61,436 nt of DNA from Variovorax sp. CF079 (GCF_900101545.1 NZ_FMZU01000033.1:1-61436); one strand, 5' to 3'; shown: positions 14,631-24,420, numbered from the stretch's first letter. Made by a program: numbers and translations. Notes: generated from the letters alone by a model not told the origin.

Positions 14631-15854
14631 CTACCCCTTCACACACACCACCTGCTTGAGCGTGTACACCACCTCCACCAGGTCCTTCTGCGCCTCCATC
14701 ACGGCGTCGATGTCCTTGTAGGCCATCGGGATCTCGTCGATCACGTCGGCGTCCTTGCGGCATTCCACGCCGGCGGTGGCGGCGATCTGGTCGGCCACGG
14801 TGTAGAGCTTCTTCGCCTTGGTGCGGCTCATCTTGCGGCCGGCGCCGTGGCTGCAGCTCATGAAGCTCTCGGGGTTGCCCTTGCCGCGCACGATGTAGCT
14901 CTTGGCGCCCATGCTGCCCGGGATGATGCCGAGTTCGCCCGCCTTCGCGCTCACGGCGCCCTTGCGGGTCACGAGCACGTCCTGGCCGAAGTGCGTTTCG
15001 CGGCTCACGTAGTTGTGGTGGCAGTTCACCGCTTCCACATGCGCCTCGAAAGGCTTGGCGACGACCTTGCGCGCGGCCGCGACCACGCGCTGCATCATCA
15101 CTTCGCGATTGGCACGCGCGAACTTCTGGGCCCAGCCCACCGCGCGCACGTAGTCCCCGAAGTACTTGGCGCCTTCCTCGAAGTACGCCAGGTCCTGGTC
15201 GGGCAGGTTGCGCTGGTGCTGCTCGGCATCCTTCTTCGCGAGCTCGATGAAGTGCGTGCCGATCGCATTGCCCACGCCGCGCGAACCCGAGTGCAGCATG
15301 AACCACACGGCGCCCGCCTGGTCGAGGCAGACCTCGATGAAATGGTTGCCGGTGCCCAGCGTTCCCAGGTGCTTGTGGTTGTTGGTGTTCTTCAGGCGCG
15401 GGTAGTCCTCGCAGATCGCGTCGAACTCATGAACGAGCCTCGCCCACGCGGCGTCGGTTTCGTCGGGCGGGGTTTCCCACGCGCCCTTGTCGCGGCCCTG
15501 GCGCTTCGGGTTGGACCCATGCGGCACGGCCTTCTCGATCGCGGCACGCAGCGGCCCCAGGTTGTCGGGTAGGTCGTTCGCTTGCAGCGTGGTCTTGCAG
15601 GCCATCATTCCGCAGCCGATGTCCACGCCGACCGCGGCCGGAATGATCGCCCTGAAGGTCGGGATCACCGAGCCCACGGTCGCGCCGATGCCGTAGTGCA
15701 CGTCGGGCATGGCCGCGATGTGCCTGAACACGATCGGCAGGCGCGCCGCGTTCTCCAGTTGCTTTTGCGCTTCGTCTTCGACCGGCACGCCGCGGGTCCA
15801 CATCTTCACCGGGACGCCGTTCTCGACTTCGTGCAGTTCGTAGTTCTGTTCCAT
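14631..15854 (-). CDS. rtcB: RNA-splicing ligase RtcB
   Basis: A 407-residue GTP- and Mn-dependent RNA ligase that joins 2',3'-cyclic phosphate (or 3'-phosphate) to 5'-OH RNA ends. Key residues are visible: Asp78 and Cys81 in VGVDIGCGM (metal), His residues in GTGNHFIEV, HSGSRGVGN, and His336 in SCSHGAGR, the guanylylated residue. Length matches the E. coli enzyme (408). First gene of the rtcB/zinc-ribbon/rtcA unit. A sigma-54-type promoter lies about 66 bases upstream of the start region, with a strong hairpin in the predicted leader. A GGGAGAA ribosome-binding site precedes the ATG. Confidence 0.95.
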   Translation of the reverse strand: MEQNYELHEVENGVPVKMWTRGVPVEDEAQKQLENAARLPIVFRHIAAMPDVHYGIGATVGSVIPTFRAIIPAAVGVDIGCGMMACKTTLQANDLPDNLGPLRAAIEKAVPHGSNPKRQGRDKGAWETPPDETDAAWARLVHEFDAICEDYPRLKNTNNHKHLGTLGTGNHFIEVCLDQAGAVWFMLHSGSRGVGNAIGTHFIELAKKDAEQHQRNLPDQDLAYFEEGAKYFGDYVRAVGWAQKFARANREVMMQRVVAAARKVVAKPFEAHVEAVNCHHNYVSRETHFGQDVLVTRKGAVSAKAGELGIIPGSMGAKSYIVRGKGNPESFMSCSHGAGRKMSRTKAKKLYTVADQIAATAGVECRKDADVIDEIPMAYKDIDAVMEAQKDLVEVVYTLKQVVCVKG

Positions 15855-15870
15855 GACTTTTCTCCCGCTC

Positions 15871-15895
15871 GGGAGGGTGCCGATTGCACCCTCCC
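15871..15895 (-). other. 10-bp-stem hairpin in the rtcB leader
   Basis: GGGAGGGTGC (15871-15880) and GCACCCTCCC (15886-15895) are perfectly complementary around a 5-base loop. The element lies between the predicted sigma-54 start site and rtcB, ending 16 bases before the ATG and just upstream of the ribosome-binding site. There is no U-tract, so it does not look like a simple terminator. It may be a leader control element or a structured target of RNA cleavage or repair (inference). Confidence 0.6.
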
Positions 15896-15930
15896 CGACT
15901 CACGCCACAACGGCGCTTGCCGTCTTGTTC

Positions 15931-15946
15931 GCGAAGAGTGTGCCAA
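15931..15946 (-). promoter_or_regulatory. sigma-54-type promoter for rtcB
   Basis: Read on the minus strand, TTGGCACACTCTTCGC has the -24 GG and -12 GC separated by ten bases, and matches the TGGCAC...T[T/C]GC consensus except for one base at the -12 box. Transcription would start near 15920, about 65 bases before rtcB. The divergent rtcR encodes a sigma-54 activator, which fits. Confidence 0.7.
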
Positions 15947-16071
15947 TGCGGAGCAGGCAATGCCAGCAAAGACCAAGTCGTTGATGGAAAAGGATTTTTC
16001 TTTGGCGTCCTAAGGGACACCGTCGAAGGCAGGCTGCCAGATACTAGAATGCTCGCTAGTTTTTTATCTCC

Positions 16072-17673
16072 ATGAAACCCATCGTCGTCATCGGCTTCCT
16101 CGGCACCCAGCTCGACGCCGGACAGGGCGCCGGGCGTTGGGAGAAATGGCGCCCCACCGTCTCGCTGACGCAGCACGAGGACATGGTGATCGCGCGCATG
16201 GAGCTGATCCATACGCTGCGGCACAAGGCGCTCGCAGAAAGAGTCCAGGCCGACATCGCAATCGTCTCGCCCGAGACCGAAGTGAGATTGGTCGAGCTCG
16301 ACATCACCGATCCCTGGGATTTCGGCGAGGTCTACACCCGCCTCTACGACTGGGCGCGCGCCTATCCCTTCGACGCCGAGCGCGAGCAGTACTGGACGCA
16401 CATCACGACCGGCACGCACGTGGCGCAGATCTGCATGTTCCTGCTGGCGGAGTCGCGCGCCATCCCGGGCGTGCTCGCGCAGACCGCGCCGCCCAAGCGG
16501 CAGCGCGCCGGCGACCCGGGCGACTGCACGCTGATCGACCTCGACCTCTCGCGCTACGACGCGATCGCGCGGCGCTTCGAAGCCGAGCAGCGCGATGCGG
16601 TCGCCTTCCTCAAGAGCGGCATCGCGACGCTCAACCCGCGCTTCAATGCACTGATCGACGAGATCGAGCGCGTCGCCGTGCGCTCGCGCGCGCCGATCCT
16701 GCTCGTCGGTCCCACGGGCGCGGGCAAGTCCTTCCTCGCGCGTCGCATGTTCGAGCTCAAGAAGACGCGCCATCAGGCAACCGGCGCCTTCGTCGAGGTG
16801 AACTGCGCCACCCTGCGCGGCGACGGCGCGGCATCCACGCTGTTCGGCCACAAGAAGGGCGCCTTCACCGGCGCGGCGGCGGAGCGCGCCGGCCTGCTGC
16901 GAAGCGCGCACCAGGGCGTTCTCTTTCTCGACGAGATCGGCGAACTCGGCGCAGACGAACAGGCGATGCTGCTGAAGGCGATCGAGGAGAAGCGCTTCTT
17001 CCCGATGGGCTCGGACCGCGAAGTGGAAAGCGACTTCCAGCTGATCGCCGGCACCAACCGCGATCTGCGCGCCGACGTGGCCGGCGGGCGCTTTCGCGAA
17101 GACCTGTTCGCGCGCATCAACCTCTGGACCTACGACCTGCCGGGCCTCGCCCGACGGCCGGAAGACATCGAGCCCAACATCGACCATCTGCTCGCGCTCT
17201 ATGCCGCCGAGAACCACCGCGTGGCACGCTTCAATGCCGAGGCGCGCGCCGCCTACCTGCGCTTCGCGCGCAGCGACGAGGCGCTCTGGAGCGGGAACTT
17301 CCGCGATCTCTCGGCCAGCGTGACGCGGCTCGCAACGCTGGCCGACGGCGGGCGCATCACCGGCGAGCTGGTGCAGGCCGAGATCGCACGCCTGCGCTGG
17401 CTCTGGAAGCGCGCCGCACCCTCGGGTGGGCAGGATGCGATCGACCTCGGCGCCCTGCTCGGCGCCGAGCGCGAGGCGGAGCTGGACCTGTTCGATCGGC
17501 TTCAGCTCGAAGCGGTGGCGCGCGTCTGCCGCGACGCGCGTACGCTCTCGGATGCCGGGCGCCAGCTGTTCCAGGCTTCGCGCGGCCAGCGCACGGTGGT
17601 CAACGACGCCGACCGCCTGCGCAAGTACCTCGCCAAATACGGACTCCAATGGAGCCAGCTGGTTTCTGCCTGA
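16072..17673 (+). CDS. rtcR: RtcR, sigma-54-dependent activator of the rtc genes
   Basis: A 533-residue activator. Residues 1-180 form the RtcR sensor domain (CARF-like fold in the literature), with VIGFLGTQLDAG and THITTGTHVAQIC. The AAA+ domain follows: Walker A GPTGAGKSF (about 208-216), GAFTGA loop for sigma-54 contact (about 264-269), Walker B LFLDEIGEL (about 284-292) and arginine finger region near REDLFARINLW. The C-terminal part ends with a Fis-like DNA-binding segment (SDAGRQLFQASRGQRTVVNDADRLRKYLAKYG). The sensor is thought to detect unusual RNA ends. Divergent from rtcB; the gap carries the -24/-12 promoter and a partial dyad GCGTCC-N4-GGACAC near 16006. No clear ribosome-binding site precedes the ATG. 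Confidence 0.94.
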   Translation: MKPIVVIGFLGTQLDAGQGAGRWEKWRPTVSLTQHEDMVIARMELIHTLRHKALAERVQADIAIVSPETEVRLVELDITDPWDFGEVYTRLYDWARAYPFDAEREQYWTHITTGTHVAQICMFLLAESRAIPGVLAQTAPPKRQRAGDPGDCTLIDLDLSRYDAIARRFEAEQRDAVAFLKSGIATLNPRFNALIDEIERVAVRSRAPILLVGPTGAGKSFLARRMFELKKTRHQATGAFVEVNCATLRGDGAASTLFGHKKGAFTGAAAERAGLLRSAHQGVLFLDEIGELGADEQAMLLKAIEEKRFFPMGSDREVESDFQLIAGTNRDLRADVAGGRFREDLFARINLWTYDLPGLARRPEDIEPNIDHLLALYAAENHRVARFNAEARAAYLRFARSDEALWSGNFRDLSASVTRLATLADGGRITGELVQAEIARLRWLWKRAAPSGGQDAIDLGALLGAEREAELDLFDRLQLEAVARVCRDARTLSDAGRQLFQASRGQRTVVNDADRLRKYLAKYGLQWSQLVSA

Positions 17674-17686
17674 GGCCGACCACGCC

Positions 17687-18628
17687 ATGAAACATTTCGA
17701 CGAGCACAGCACCCGCAGCGCACTGCAGTTGGCCCGCCTGGTGCCCGCCTTGCGCGATGCCTTCGCCGGCGAGGCCAAGGTGCCGCCGCGCCATGTGCAT
17801 GCCATCGAAGCCGGCGCCGACCGCGGCACGGTGCTGATCATGCCGGCCTGGAGCGATGCGGGCTTCCTCGGCATCAAGACCATCAACATCTTTCCCGGCA
17901 ACAGTGCGCACGGCCTGCCCGGCCTGCACGCGACCTACGTGCTCTACGACGCACACACCGGCGTGCCGCTCGCGCTGATGGACGGCAACGAGATCACCGC
18001 CCACCGCACAGCGGCGGCTTCGGCGCTCGGCGCTTCCTTCCTCGCGCGTTCGGATGCGCGGCGCCTGCTCGTGCTCGGCACCGGCCGCGTCGCGCGCCTG
18101 CTGCCGGCCGCGCTTGCCACCGTGCGGGCGATCGACGAAGTGCGGGTGTGGAACCACCGGCCCGAGGGCGCGCAGGCGCTGGCGGCGCAATGGCGCAGCG
18201 AAGGCTGGAACGCGCAAGCCGTGACCGATCTCGAGGCCGCCGCGCGCAACGCCGACATCGTGAGCTGCGCGACGCTCGCCACCACGCCGCTCGTTCAAGG
18301 CGGGTGGCTGGCGCCGGGCTCGCACCTGGACCTGATCGGCAGCTTCGCGCCGCAGATGCGCGAGGCCGACCCAGCCTGCTTCGCCGGTGCGCGGACCTTC
18401 GTCGACACCGACGAAGCGTTGCAGAAGGCCGGCGACCTGCTCGATGCGATCGCGGCCGGCACGCTTTCGCGCGATGACGTGCAGGCCACGCTCGCCGATC
18501 TGTGCCGCGGCACGCACTGCGGACGCGCCGACGACAGCGAGCGCACCGTCTTCAAGGCCGTCGGCAGCGCGCTCGAAGACCTCGCGGCCGCCACGCTGGT
18601 GTGGCAGGCCGCTCAGCAAGAGCCTTAG
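17687..18628 (+). CDS. ornithine cyclodeaminase/mu-crystallin family protein
   Basis: A 313-residue NAD(P)-dependent enzyme. A Rossmann motif LLVLGTGRVARLLPAAL sits near residues 121-137, and the substrate loop includes GIKTINIFPGNSAHGLPG and DGNEITAHRTAAASALGA, whose Arg and Lys are the family's ligand contacts. Members include ornithine cyclodeaminase, pyrroline-2-carboxylate reductase and alanine dehydrogenase; the sequence does not decide which. The ATG at 17687 is 13 bases after rtcR on the same strand, so read-through is possible, but the function is unrelated to RNA repair. The end overlaps the convergent Bug receptor by four bases. Confidence 0.85.
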   Translation: MKHFDEHSTRSALQLARLVPALRDAFAGEAKVPPRHVHAIEAGADRGTVLIMPAWSDAGFLGIKTINIFPGNSAHGLPGLHATYVLYDAHTGVPLALMDGNEITAHRTAAASALGASFLARSDARRLLVLGTGRVARLLPAALATVRAIDEVRVWNHRPEGAQALAAQWRSEGWNAQAVTDLEAAARNADIVSCATLATTPLVQGGWLAPGSHLDLIGSFAPQMREADPACFAGARTFVDTDEALQKAGDLLDAIAAGTLSRDDVQATLADLCRGTHCGRADDSERTVFKAVGSALEDLAAATLVWQAAQQEP

Positions 18629-19602
18629 TCCAGCGAGACGTTCGCCTTCTTGATCACGTCGCCGAAGCGCCTGGTCTCGCTCTGCACGAACTGGTTGAAC
18701 TGCTCGCGCGTGGTCGGGAAGGGTTCGTAGCCGAAGCTCTTGAACTTCTCCTGCACGTCGGCCTCGGCCAGCCCCTTCTCGATGTCGCGCTTGATCTTGT
18801 CGGTCACGGCAGCCGGCAGGCCCTGCGGCACCGCAATCGCGTTCCAGCCGGTGACCTCGAAGCCCTGCGGGCCGCCAGACTCACCGACCGTCGGCACCTC
18901 GGGGAAGGCTGCGACGCGCTTGGGCGCCGCCGCCGCCAGGAGGCGCAGCTTGCCGGCACGCTGCAGCGGACCGGCGGTGGCGCTGGTGCCGAGCGCGAAG
19001 GCCAGCTCGCCGGTCGAGACCGAGGTGTAGAGCTGCGTGGTCTCCTTGTAGATCACGTGCTCCATCTGCGTGCCGGTGGCCGATTCGAAGAGTTCCGAGC
19101 CCAGATGCACCGGGTTGCCCACCGACCAGGAGCCGTAGTTGAGCTTGCCCGGGTTGGCCTTGGCGTCGGCGATCAGGTCGCCCACCGTCTTGTATTTGCT
19201 GTCGGCCGGCACGGTGAAGAAGAAGTAGGCCTTGAACAGCGGCAGCAGCGCGTCGAAGTCCTTGTTCGGGTCGTAGGGCAGCTTCTTGAACAGCGCCGGA
19301 TAGGCCGCGAGGTGCACGTTGTCGAGCACCAGCAGGTCGTGCCCGTCCTTGGCGCCGCGCTTCCAGGCATCGATGGCGATGAAGCCATTGCCGCCGGGCC
19401 GGTTCTCGACCACCACCGGCTGGCCCCAGGCGCGCGAGAGCTTGTCGGCCACCAGGCGCGCCACGCCGTCCGGTCCGCCGCCCACCGGGAAGGGCGTGAT
19501 GATGCGCACCGGCTTGGTGGGGAACTGCTGCGCGCTGGCGGTCGCGGGCATCAGGCTGGCGGCAGCCAGGGCCGCGACCGCCATCAAGGATCTGAAAAAC
19601 AT
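18625..19602 (-). CDS. Bug/TctC-family periplasmic receptor
   Basis: A 325-residue periplasmic binding protein with a signal peptide at 1-25 (FFRSLMAVAALAAASLMPATASA). Mature motifs QFPTKPVRIITPFPVGGGPD and VVENRPGGNGFIAIDAWKRG are typical of Bug receptors, and the second lobe contains AFALGTSATAGPLQRAGKLRLLA. Ligand unknown. It lies about 120 bases downstream of pcaF on the same strand and could be transcribed with the beta-ketoadipate genes, in which case an aromatic acid or dicarboxylate would be a sensible ligand (inference). The ATG giving the signal peptide was chosen over one 15 codons upstream. Confidence 0.87.
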   Translation of the reverse strand: MFFRSLMAVAALAAASLMPATASAQQFPTKPVRIITPFPVGGGPDGVARLVADKLSRAWGQPVVVENRPGGNGFIAIDAWKRGAKDGHDLLVLDNVHLAAYPALFKKLPYDPNKDFDALLPLFKAYFFFTVPADSKYKTVGDLIADAKANPGKLNYGSWSVGNPVHLGSELFESATGTQMEHVIYKETTQLYTSVSTGELAFALGTSATAGPLQRAGKLRLLAAAAPKRVAAFPEVPTVGESGGPQGFEVTGWNAIAVPQGLPAAVTDKIKRDIEKGLAEADVQEKFKSFGYEPFPTTREQFNQFVQSETRRFGDVIKKANVSLD

Positions 19603-19723
19603 GGGAAGTCTCCGGAGTTGTAGAAAGAAATTCAGGCGCGGATTCAAGCGGCGGGACCAGCGCGCGCACCGGTCGCCCGCTGCCGCAGTAGGCCCGGCAG
19701 CTGGTCGCTTCGGGCGAGTCCGA

Positions 19724-20929
<1,206 letters not shown>

Positions 20930-20954
20930 GGTGTGTCTCTCGTCGAAGTTGTCG

Positions 20955-21599
20955 TCAGATGGTGATCGGCAGGCCGACCAGCTTTTCGAGCTCGGCATGC
21001 TCGAGGCCTTCGACCTTGTCGATCAGCTTCAAGCCCGAGGGCGTGCATTCGAGGGTGGCAAGGTCGGAATACACGCGCTTCACGCAGCCGATGCCGGTCA
21101 GCGGATAGGTGCATTGGGCGACGACCTTGCTCTCGCCCTTCTTGGTCAGCAAATCCATCATCACCCAGGTCTGCTTGGCGCCGATGGCCAGGTCCATCGC
21201 GCCGCCGACCGCGGGGATGGCGCCTTCCTCGCCGGTGCTCCAGTTCGCGAGGTCGCCGGTGGCCGAGACCTGGAAGGCGCCCAGCACGCAGATGTCGAGG
21301 TGGCCGCCGCGCATCATCGCGAAGCTGTCGGCATGGTGGAAATACGCGCCGCCGGACAGCAGCGTGACCGGCTGCTTGCCGGCGTTGATCAGGTCATAGT
21401 CCTCCTGGCCTTCGGCCGGCGCCGGGCCCATGCCGAGGATGCCGTTCTCGCTGTGCAGGATGACCTCGCGGCCGGCCGGCAGGTGGTTGGCGACCAGGGT
21501 CGGCTGGCCGATGCCGAGGTTGACGACGGCGCCGTCGAAGATGTCCTGCGCGACGCGGGCGGCGAGCTGGTCCTTGGTGCGGCGTTGGTAGTTGCTCAT
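20955..21599 (-). CDS. pcaJ: 3-oxoadipate CoA-transferase subunit B (PcaJ)
   Basis: A 214-residue beta subunit of a heterodimeric CoA-transferase that moves CoA from succinyl-CoA to 3-oxoadipate. The catalytic Glu lies in LHSENGILG at about residue 51, the class signature, and the GGHLDICVLGAFQVSATGDLAN region is conserved. It starts two bases from the stop of pcaI and precedes pcaF, completing pcaIJF. Acetoacetate CoA-transferases (ScoAB/AtoDA) look alike, so the assignment leans on the adjacent thiolase and the IclR regulator. Confidence 0.88.
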   Translation of the reverse strand: MSNYQRRTKDQLAARVAQDIFDGAVVNLGIGQPTLVANHLPAGREVILHSENGILGMGPAPAEGQEDYDLINAGKQPVTLLSGGAYFHHADSFAMMRGGHLDICVLGAFQVSATGDLANWSTGEEGAIPAVGGAMDLAIGAKQTWVMMDLLTKKGESKVVAQCTYPLTGIGCVKRVYSDLATLECTPSGLKLIDKVEGLEHAELEKLVGLPITI

Positions 21600-21601
21600 G
21601 G

Positions 21602-22303
21602 TCAGGCTGCCTTCTTGAAGCCGCCGGCTTGCGTGGCGACGCGCTCGATCTTGACGATCTGGTGGACGAATATGCCCGGCGTGACGATGGCCTCGGGGTC
21701 CATCTCGCCGAGTTCGACGATCTCGTGCACGGTGGCGATGGTGCGGTCGGACGCCATGGCCATCACCGGCCCGAAGTTGCGCGCCGCCTTGCGGTAAGTG
21801 AGGTTGCCCCAGCGGTCACCCTGCTCGGCCTTGATCAGCGCGACATCGCCGCGGATCGGGTACTCCAGCACGTATTGCTTGCCGTCGATCTCGCGTGTCT
21901 CTCGATCGCCGGACAGCTGGGTGCCGAAGCCGGTGGGGCAGAAGAAGGCGCCGATGCCGGCACCGGCCGCACGGATGCGCTCGGCCAGGTTGCCCTGCGG
22001 CACCAGTTCCAGTTCGAGCTTGCCGGAGCGGTAGAGCTCGTCGAAGACGTAACTGTCGGCCTGGCGCGGAAAGCTGCAGATGATCTTGCGCACGCGCCCG
22101 GCCTTCAGCAGCGCGGCCAGGCCGGTATCGCCGTTGCCTGCGTTGTTGTTGACGACGGTGAGGTCCGTGGCGCCCTGCTCGATCAGGCCGTCGATGAGCT
22201 CGCCGGGAATGCCGGCGGTGCCGAAGCCGCCGATGAGCACCGTGGCGCCGTCGGGGACGCCGGCCATGGCATCGGCGACCGAGCGCGCGATCTTGTTGAT
22301 CAT
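21602..22303 (-). CDS. pcaI: 3-oxoadipate CoA-transferase subunit A (PcaI)
   Basis: A 233-residue alpha subunit. The N-terminal GATVLIGGFGTAGIPGELIDGL is the CoA-binding glycine-rich segment, and FFCPTGFGTQLSGDRETREIDGK is typical of the PcaI/ScoA family. First gene of pcaIJF; its promoter lies in a 105-base gap shared with the divergent IclR gene and containing three GTTCG half-sites. With PcaJ it forms the transferase acting on 3-oxoadipate from protocatechuate or catechol cleavage. The ring-cleavage genes are not in this window. Confidence 0.88.
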   Translation of the reverse strand: MINKIARSVADAMAGVPDGATVLIGGFGTAGIPGELIDGLIEQGATDLTVVNNNAGNGDTGLAALLKAGRVRKIICSFPRQADSYVFDELYRSGKLELELVPQGNLAERIRAAGAGIGAFFCPTGFGTQLSGDRETREIDGKQYVLEYPIRGDVALIKAEQGDRWGNLTYRKAARNFGPVMAMASDRTIATVHEIVELGEMDPEAIVTPGIFVHQIVKIERVATQAGGFKKAA

Positions 22304-22353
22304 GGAATCTGTCTCCGGGGGTGGGAAAAAGCGAAACACCCAGGTTGCGATTT

Positions 22354-22384
22354 TGTTCGCATACCGAACAAGTGTTCGTATAAT
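22354..22384. promoter_or_regulatory. PcaU/PcaR-like operator of three GTTCG half-sites
   Basis: GTTCG (22355-22359) and CGAAC (22365-22369) form an inverted repeat around CATAC, and a third GTTCG (22374-22378) repeats the first in the context TGTTCG[C/T]ATA. Three 10-base repeats, two inverted and one direct, is the arrangement known for IclR-type aromatic regulators such as PcaU. A TATAAT box (22379-22384) for the regulator overlaps the last half-site, 25 bases before its ATG. Confidence 0.65.
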
Positions 22385-22408
22385 GAATTTTAAGGAAGAT
22401 CCACCGCT

Positions 22409-23194
22409 ATGGCAACCCACAAGAAGCAGCCCACCGCACCCACACCGGGCGACAGCTACGTGCAGTCCTTCGCGCGCGGATTGCAGGTGATCCGCTCCTT
22501 CAGCGCGAGCGCACCGCGCCAGACCTTGAGCGAGGTGGCGGCCGCGGCCGGCCTCACGCGCGCCGGCGCTCGCCGCATCCTGCTCACGCTGCAGACGCTG
22601 GGCTACGTCGATTCCGACGGCAAGCTCTTCGCGCTGACGCCGCGCATCCTCGACCTGGGCTTCGCCTACCTCTCGTCGATGCCGATCTGGAACCGTGCCG
22701 AGCCGGTGATGGAGGCGCTGGTGCAGCAGGTACAGGAGTCGTGCTCGGCGGCCGTGCTCGACGCCACCGACATCGTCTACGTGATGCGCGTGCCGACGCA
22801 CAAGATCATGCGAATCAGCCTCGGCGTGGGCTCGCGCCTGCCCGCGTACTGCACCTCGATGGGCCGCCTGCTGCTCGCCGACCTGGACGATGAAGCGGTG
22901 CGCGCGCGGCTCGAAGCCTCGACGCTCGAAGCCTTGACGCGCCACACCCTGACCGACATCGACGCCCTCTTTGCCAAGGTCGTGCAGGCGCGGCGCCAGC
23001 GCTGGTGCCTGGTCAACCAGGAACTGGAAGAAGGCCTGATCTCGATCGCCGCGCCGATCGTCGACCGCGCCGGCCGCATGGTGGCCGCGCTCAACATCAG
23101 CGGCCAGGCCAACCGCACCAGCGCGAAGGTGATGCAGGAGACCATGCTGCCCGCGCTGCTGGCCGCGGCGGCGGAGGTTTCGCGGCTGCTTTGA
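22409..23194 (+). CDS. pcaR: IclR-family regulator of the pca genes (PcaR/PcaU-like)
   Basis: A 261-residue regulator with an N-terminal winged helix (FARGLQVIRSFSASAPRQTLSEVAAAAGLTRAGARRILLTLQTLGY) and a C-terminal IclR effector domain (about 95-255), with SLGVGSRLPAYCTSMGRLLLADL and EGLISIAAPIVDRAGRMVAALNIS. That start and the effector domain closely resemble PcaR/PcaU/PobR proteins, which respond to beta-ketoadipate or hydroxybenzoates and mostly activate. It is divergent from pcaIJF with a three-part operator between them. A good ribosome-binding site (TAAGGA) precedes the ATG. The exact effector is inferred from the target genes. Confidence 0.85.
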   Translation: MATHKKQPTAPTPGDSYVQSFARGLQVIRSFSASAPRQTLSEVAAAAGLTRAGARRILLTLQTLGYVDSDGKLFALTPRILDLGFAYLSSMPIWNRAEPVMEALVQQVQESCSAAVLDATDIVYVMRVPTHKIMRISLGVGSRLPAYCTSMGRLLLADLDDEAVRARLEASTLEALTRHTLTDIDALFAKVVQARRQRWCLVNQELEEGLISIAAPIVDRAGRMVAALNISGQANRTSAKVMQETMLPALLAAAAEVSRLL

Positions 23195-23328
23195 GGCCGG
23201 CGGCTCCCGATGCATGAAAAGCTATGGCGCGCATCTTGCCTCGCTGGCAAAATTCGGCGCGCGCCTACAGCAGGAGGGGTGCGCCTCGTCGCCATCCCGA
23301 CACATGTCCATGGAAAGCTGGCAAGACC

Positions 23329-24420
23329 ATGTCCGCAGCACCGGTCCAAATTGCGCTCGAGCCGCTTGCGATGCCCGAGCTGCCGCCCGTGCCGAGGGTG
23401 AGCATTGCCATCATCTGCTTCAACTACGGCCGCTTCCTGGCCGAGTGCCTGGAGAGCTGTCTCGCCCAGACCATCCCCGCTGACGAAATCGTGGTGGTGA
23501 ACGACGGCTCGACCGACGACACCGCGGAGGTGCTGGACGGCTATGCGGCGCGCCTGCCCCAGATCCGGGCGATCCATCAGCCAAACGGTGGAATCTGCTC
23601 GGCGACGAATGCCGCGCTCGCCGCATGCTCCGGGGACGTGGTGCTCCTGCTCGATGCCGACGACGCCATCGTGCCGGAGCGCATCGAAAAGGTGCTCGCC
23701 GCCTTGCGCGGGCGCGTGAACGGACATCGCCCCGGCTGGGTCCACCACAGCATGATGCGCTTCTCCGAGGTGCAGCCCCGTCTGGGCCTCGCGCCCTACT
23801 ATCCCGGCGGCAAAGGGCCCGAGGGCTGGCTCGCTTCCGAGGCATTGAAGGCCGCCTCGACCCCGGTGCTCGCGTTGACCTCGGCGCTGGCCTTCAGGCG
23901 CGAGGTCCTGGCCGCCATCGGCCCGCTGGACTCCGATCGGCTGATGTACCAGGACCTGCAGCTTTGCACTGCCGCCACGCTGCTCAGCCCGACCGCCTGG
24001 ATTCCCGAACCGCTGACACGCTATCGCATCCACCTCACGTCCATTTCGTCGGGGTCGATGGTCTCGCTGGAGCAGATCAGGAAGACGCTGCAACGTGCCC
24101 GCCGTTTCGATGCCTGGCTGCGCAGCCAGCTCGAGAAGATCAGGCCCGGCTCGGCTTCCTTGTGGCGGCCGCTGGACGACCAAGGGGGCTATCTCTGGCT
24201 CACCTTCCTCGAACGCTGGCTGTCCGGGGCCGGCAAGGACCTCGGGCTGCTGTGGATGGTGCTGCGCCACCCGGACACCCGCCGGGGGCCACGCCAGTAC
24301 CGCATCTATTACTACGGCAGCGTGCTGCTTCCCAAGGACCTGTTCGTCTCGTATTCGCGGCTGATCTTCGGCAGCAGCCCCGCCAAACTGATGTTGAGAA
24401 AATTCCTGCGCCGCGCTTGA
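23329..24420 (+). CDS. family 2 glycosyltransferase
   Basis: A 363-residue GT-A-fold enzyme that transfers a sugar from a nucleotide sugar. N-terminal marks are VSIAIICFNYGRFLAECLESCL, EIVVVNDGSTDDTAEVL and the D-x-D-like LLLDADDAIVPERI, giving nucleotide and metal binding. The region with YQDLQLCTAATLL matches the acceptor-side catalytic acid area. No membrane segment is obvious. The gene stands alone between a regulator and a terminator-like hairpin, and no polysaccharide genes are near, so it may be a stray from a surface-glycan locus. The ATG at 23329 was chosen; the open frame upstream is arginine-rich and lacks family similarity. Confidence 0.8.
   Translation: MSAAPVQIALEPLAMPELPPVPRVSIAIICFNYGRFLAECLESCLAQTIPADEIVVVNDGSTDDTAEVLDGYAARLPQIRAIHQPNGGICSATNAALAACSGDVVLLLDADDAIVPERIEKVLAALRGRVNGHRPGWVHHSMMRFSEVQPRLGLAPYYPGGKGPEGWLASEALKAASTPVLALTSALAFRREVLAAIGPLDSDRLMYQDLQLCTAATLLSPTAWIPEPLTRYRIHLTSISSGSMVSLEQIRKTLQRARRFDAWLRSQLEKIRPGSASLWRPLDDQGGYLWLTFLERWLSGAGKDLGLLWMVLRHPDTRRGPRQYRIYYYGSVLLPKDLFVSYSRLIFGSSPAKLMLRKFLRRA

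Noticed and set aside
15950..15966. A second TGGCAT...TGC element as a sigma-54 promoter for rtcB
   Set aside because: The GG to GC spacing is eight bases rather than ten.
15427..17901. An 824-codon open frame antisense to rtcR and the start of rtcB
   Set aside because: Long antisense frames are expected at this GC content; the sequence has no domain and the opposite strand has clear genes. Similar long frames antisense to the cyclase, the MFS gene, gsiA, gsiB, gsiD and the flavin/CoA genes were rejected for the same reason.
23224..23328. Longer N-terminus for the glycosyltransferase
   Set aside because: The extra 35 residues are arginine- and proline-rich with no similarity to the family.
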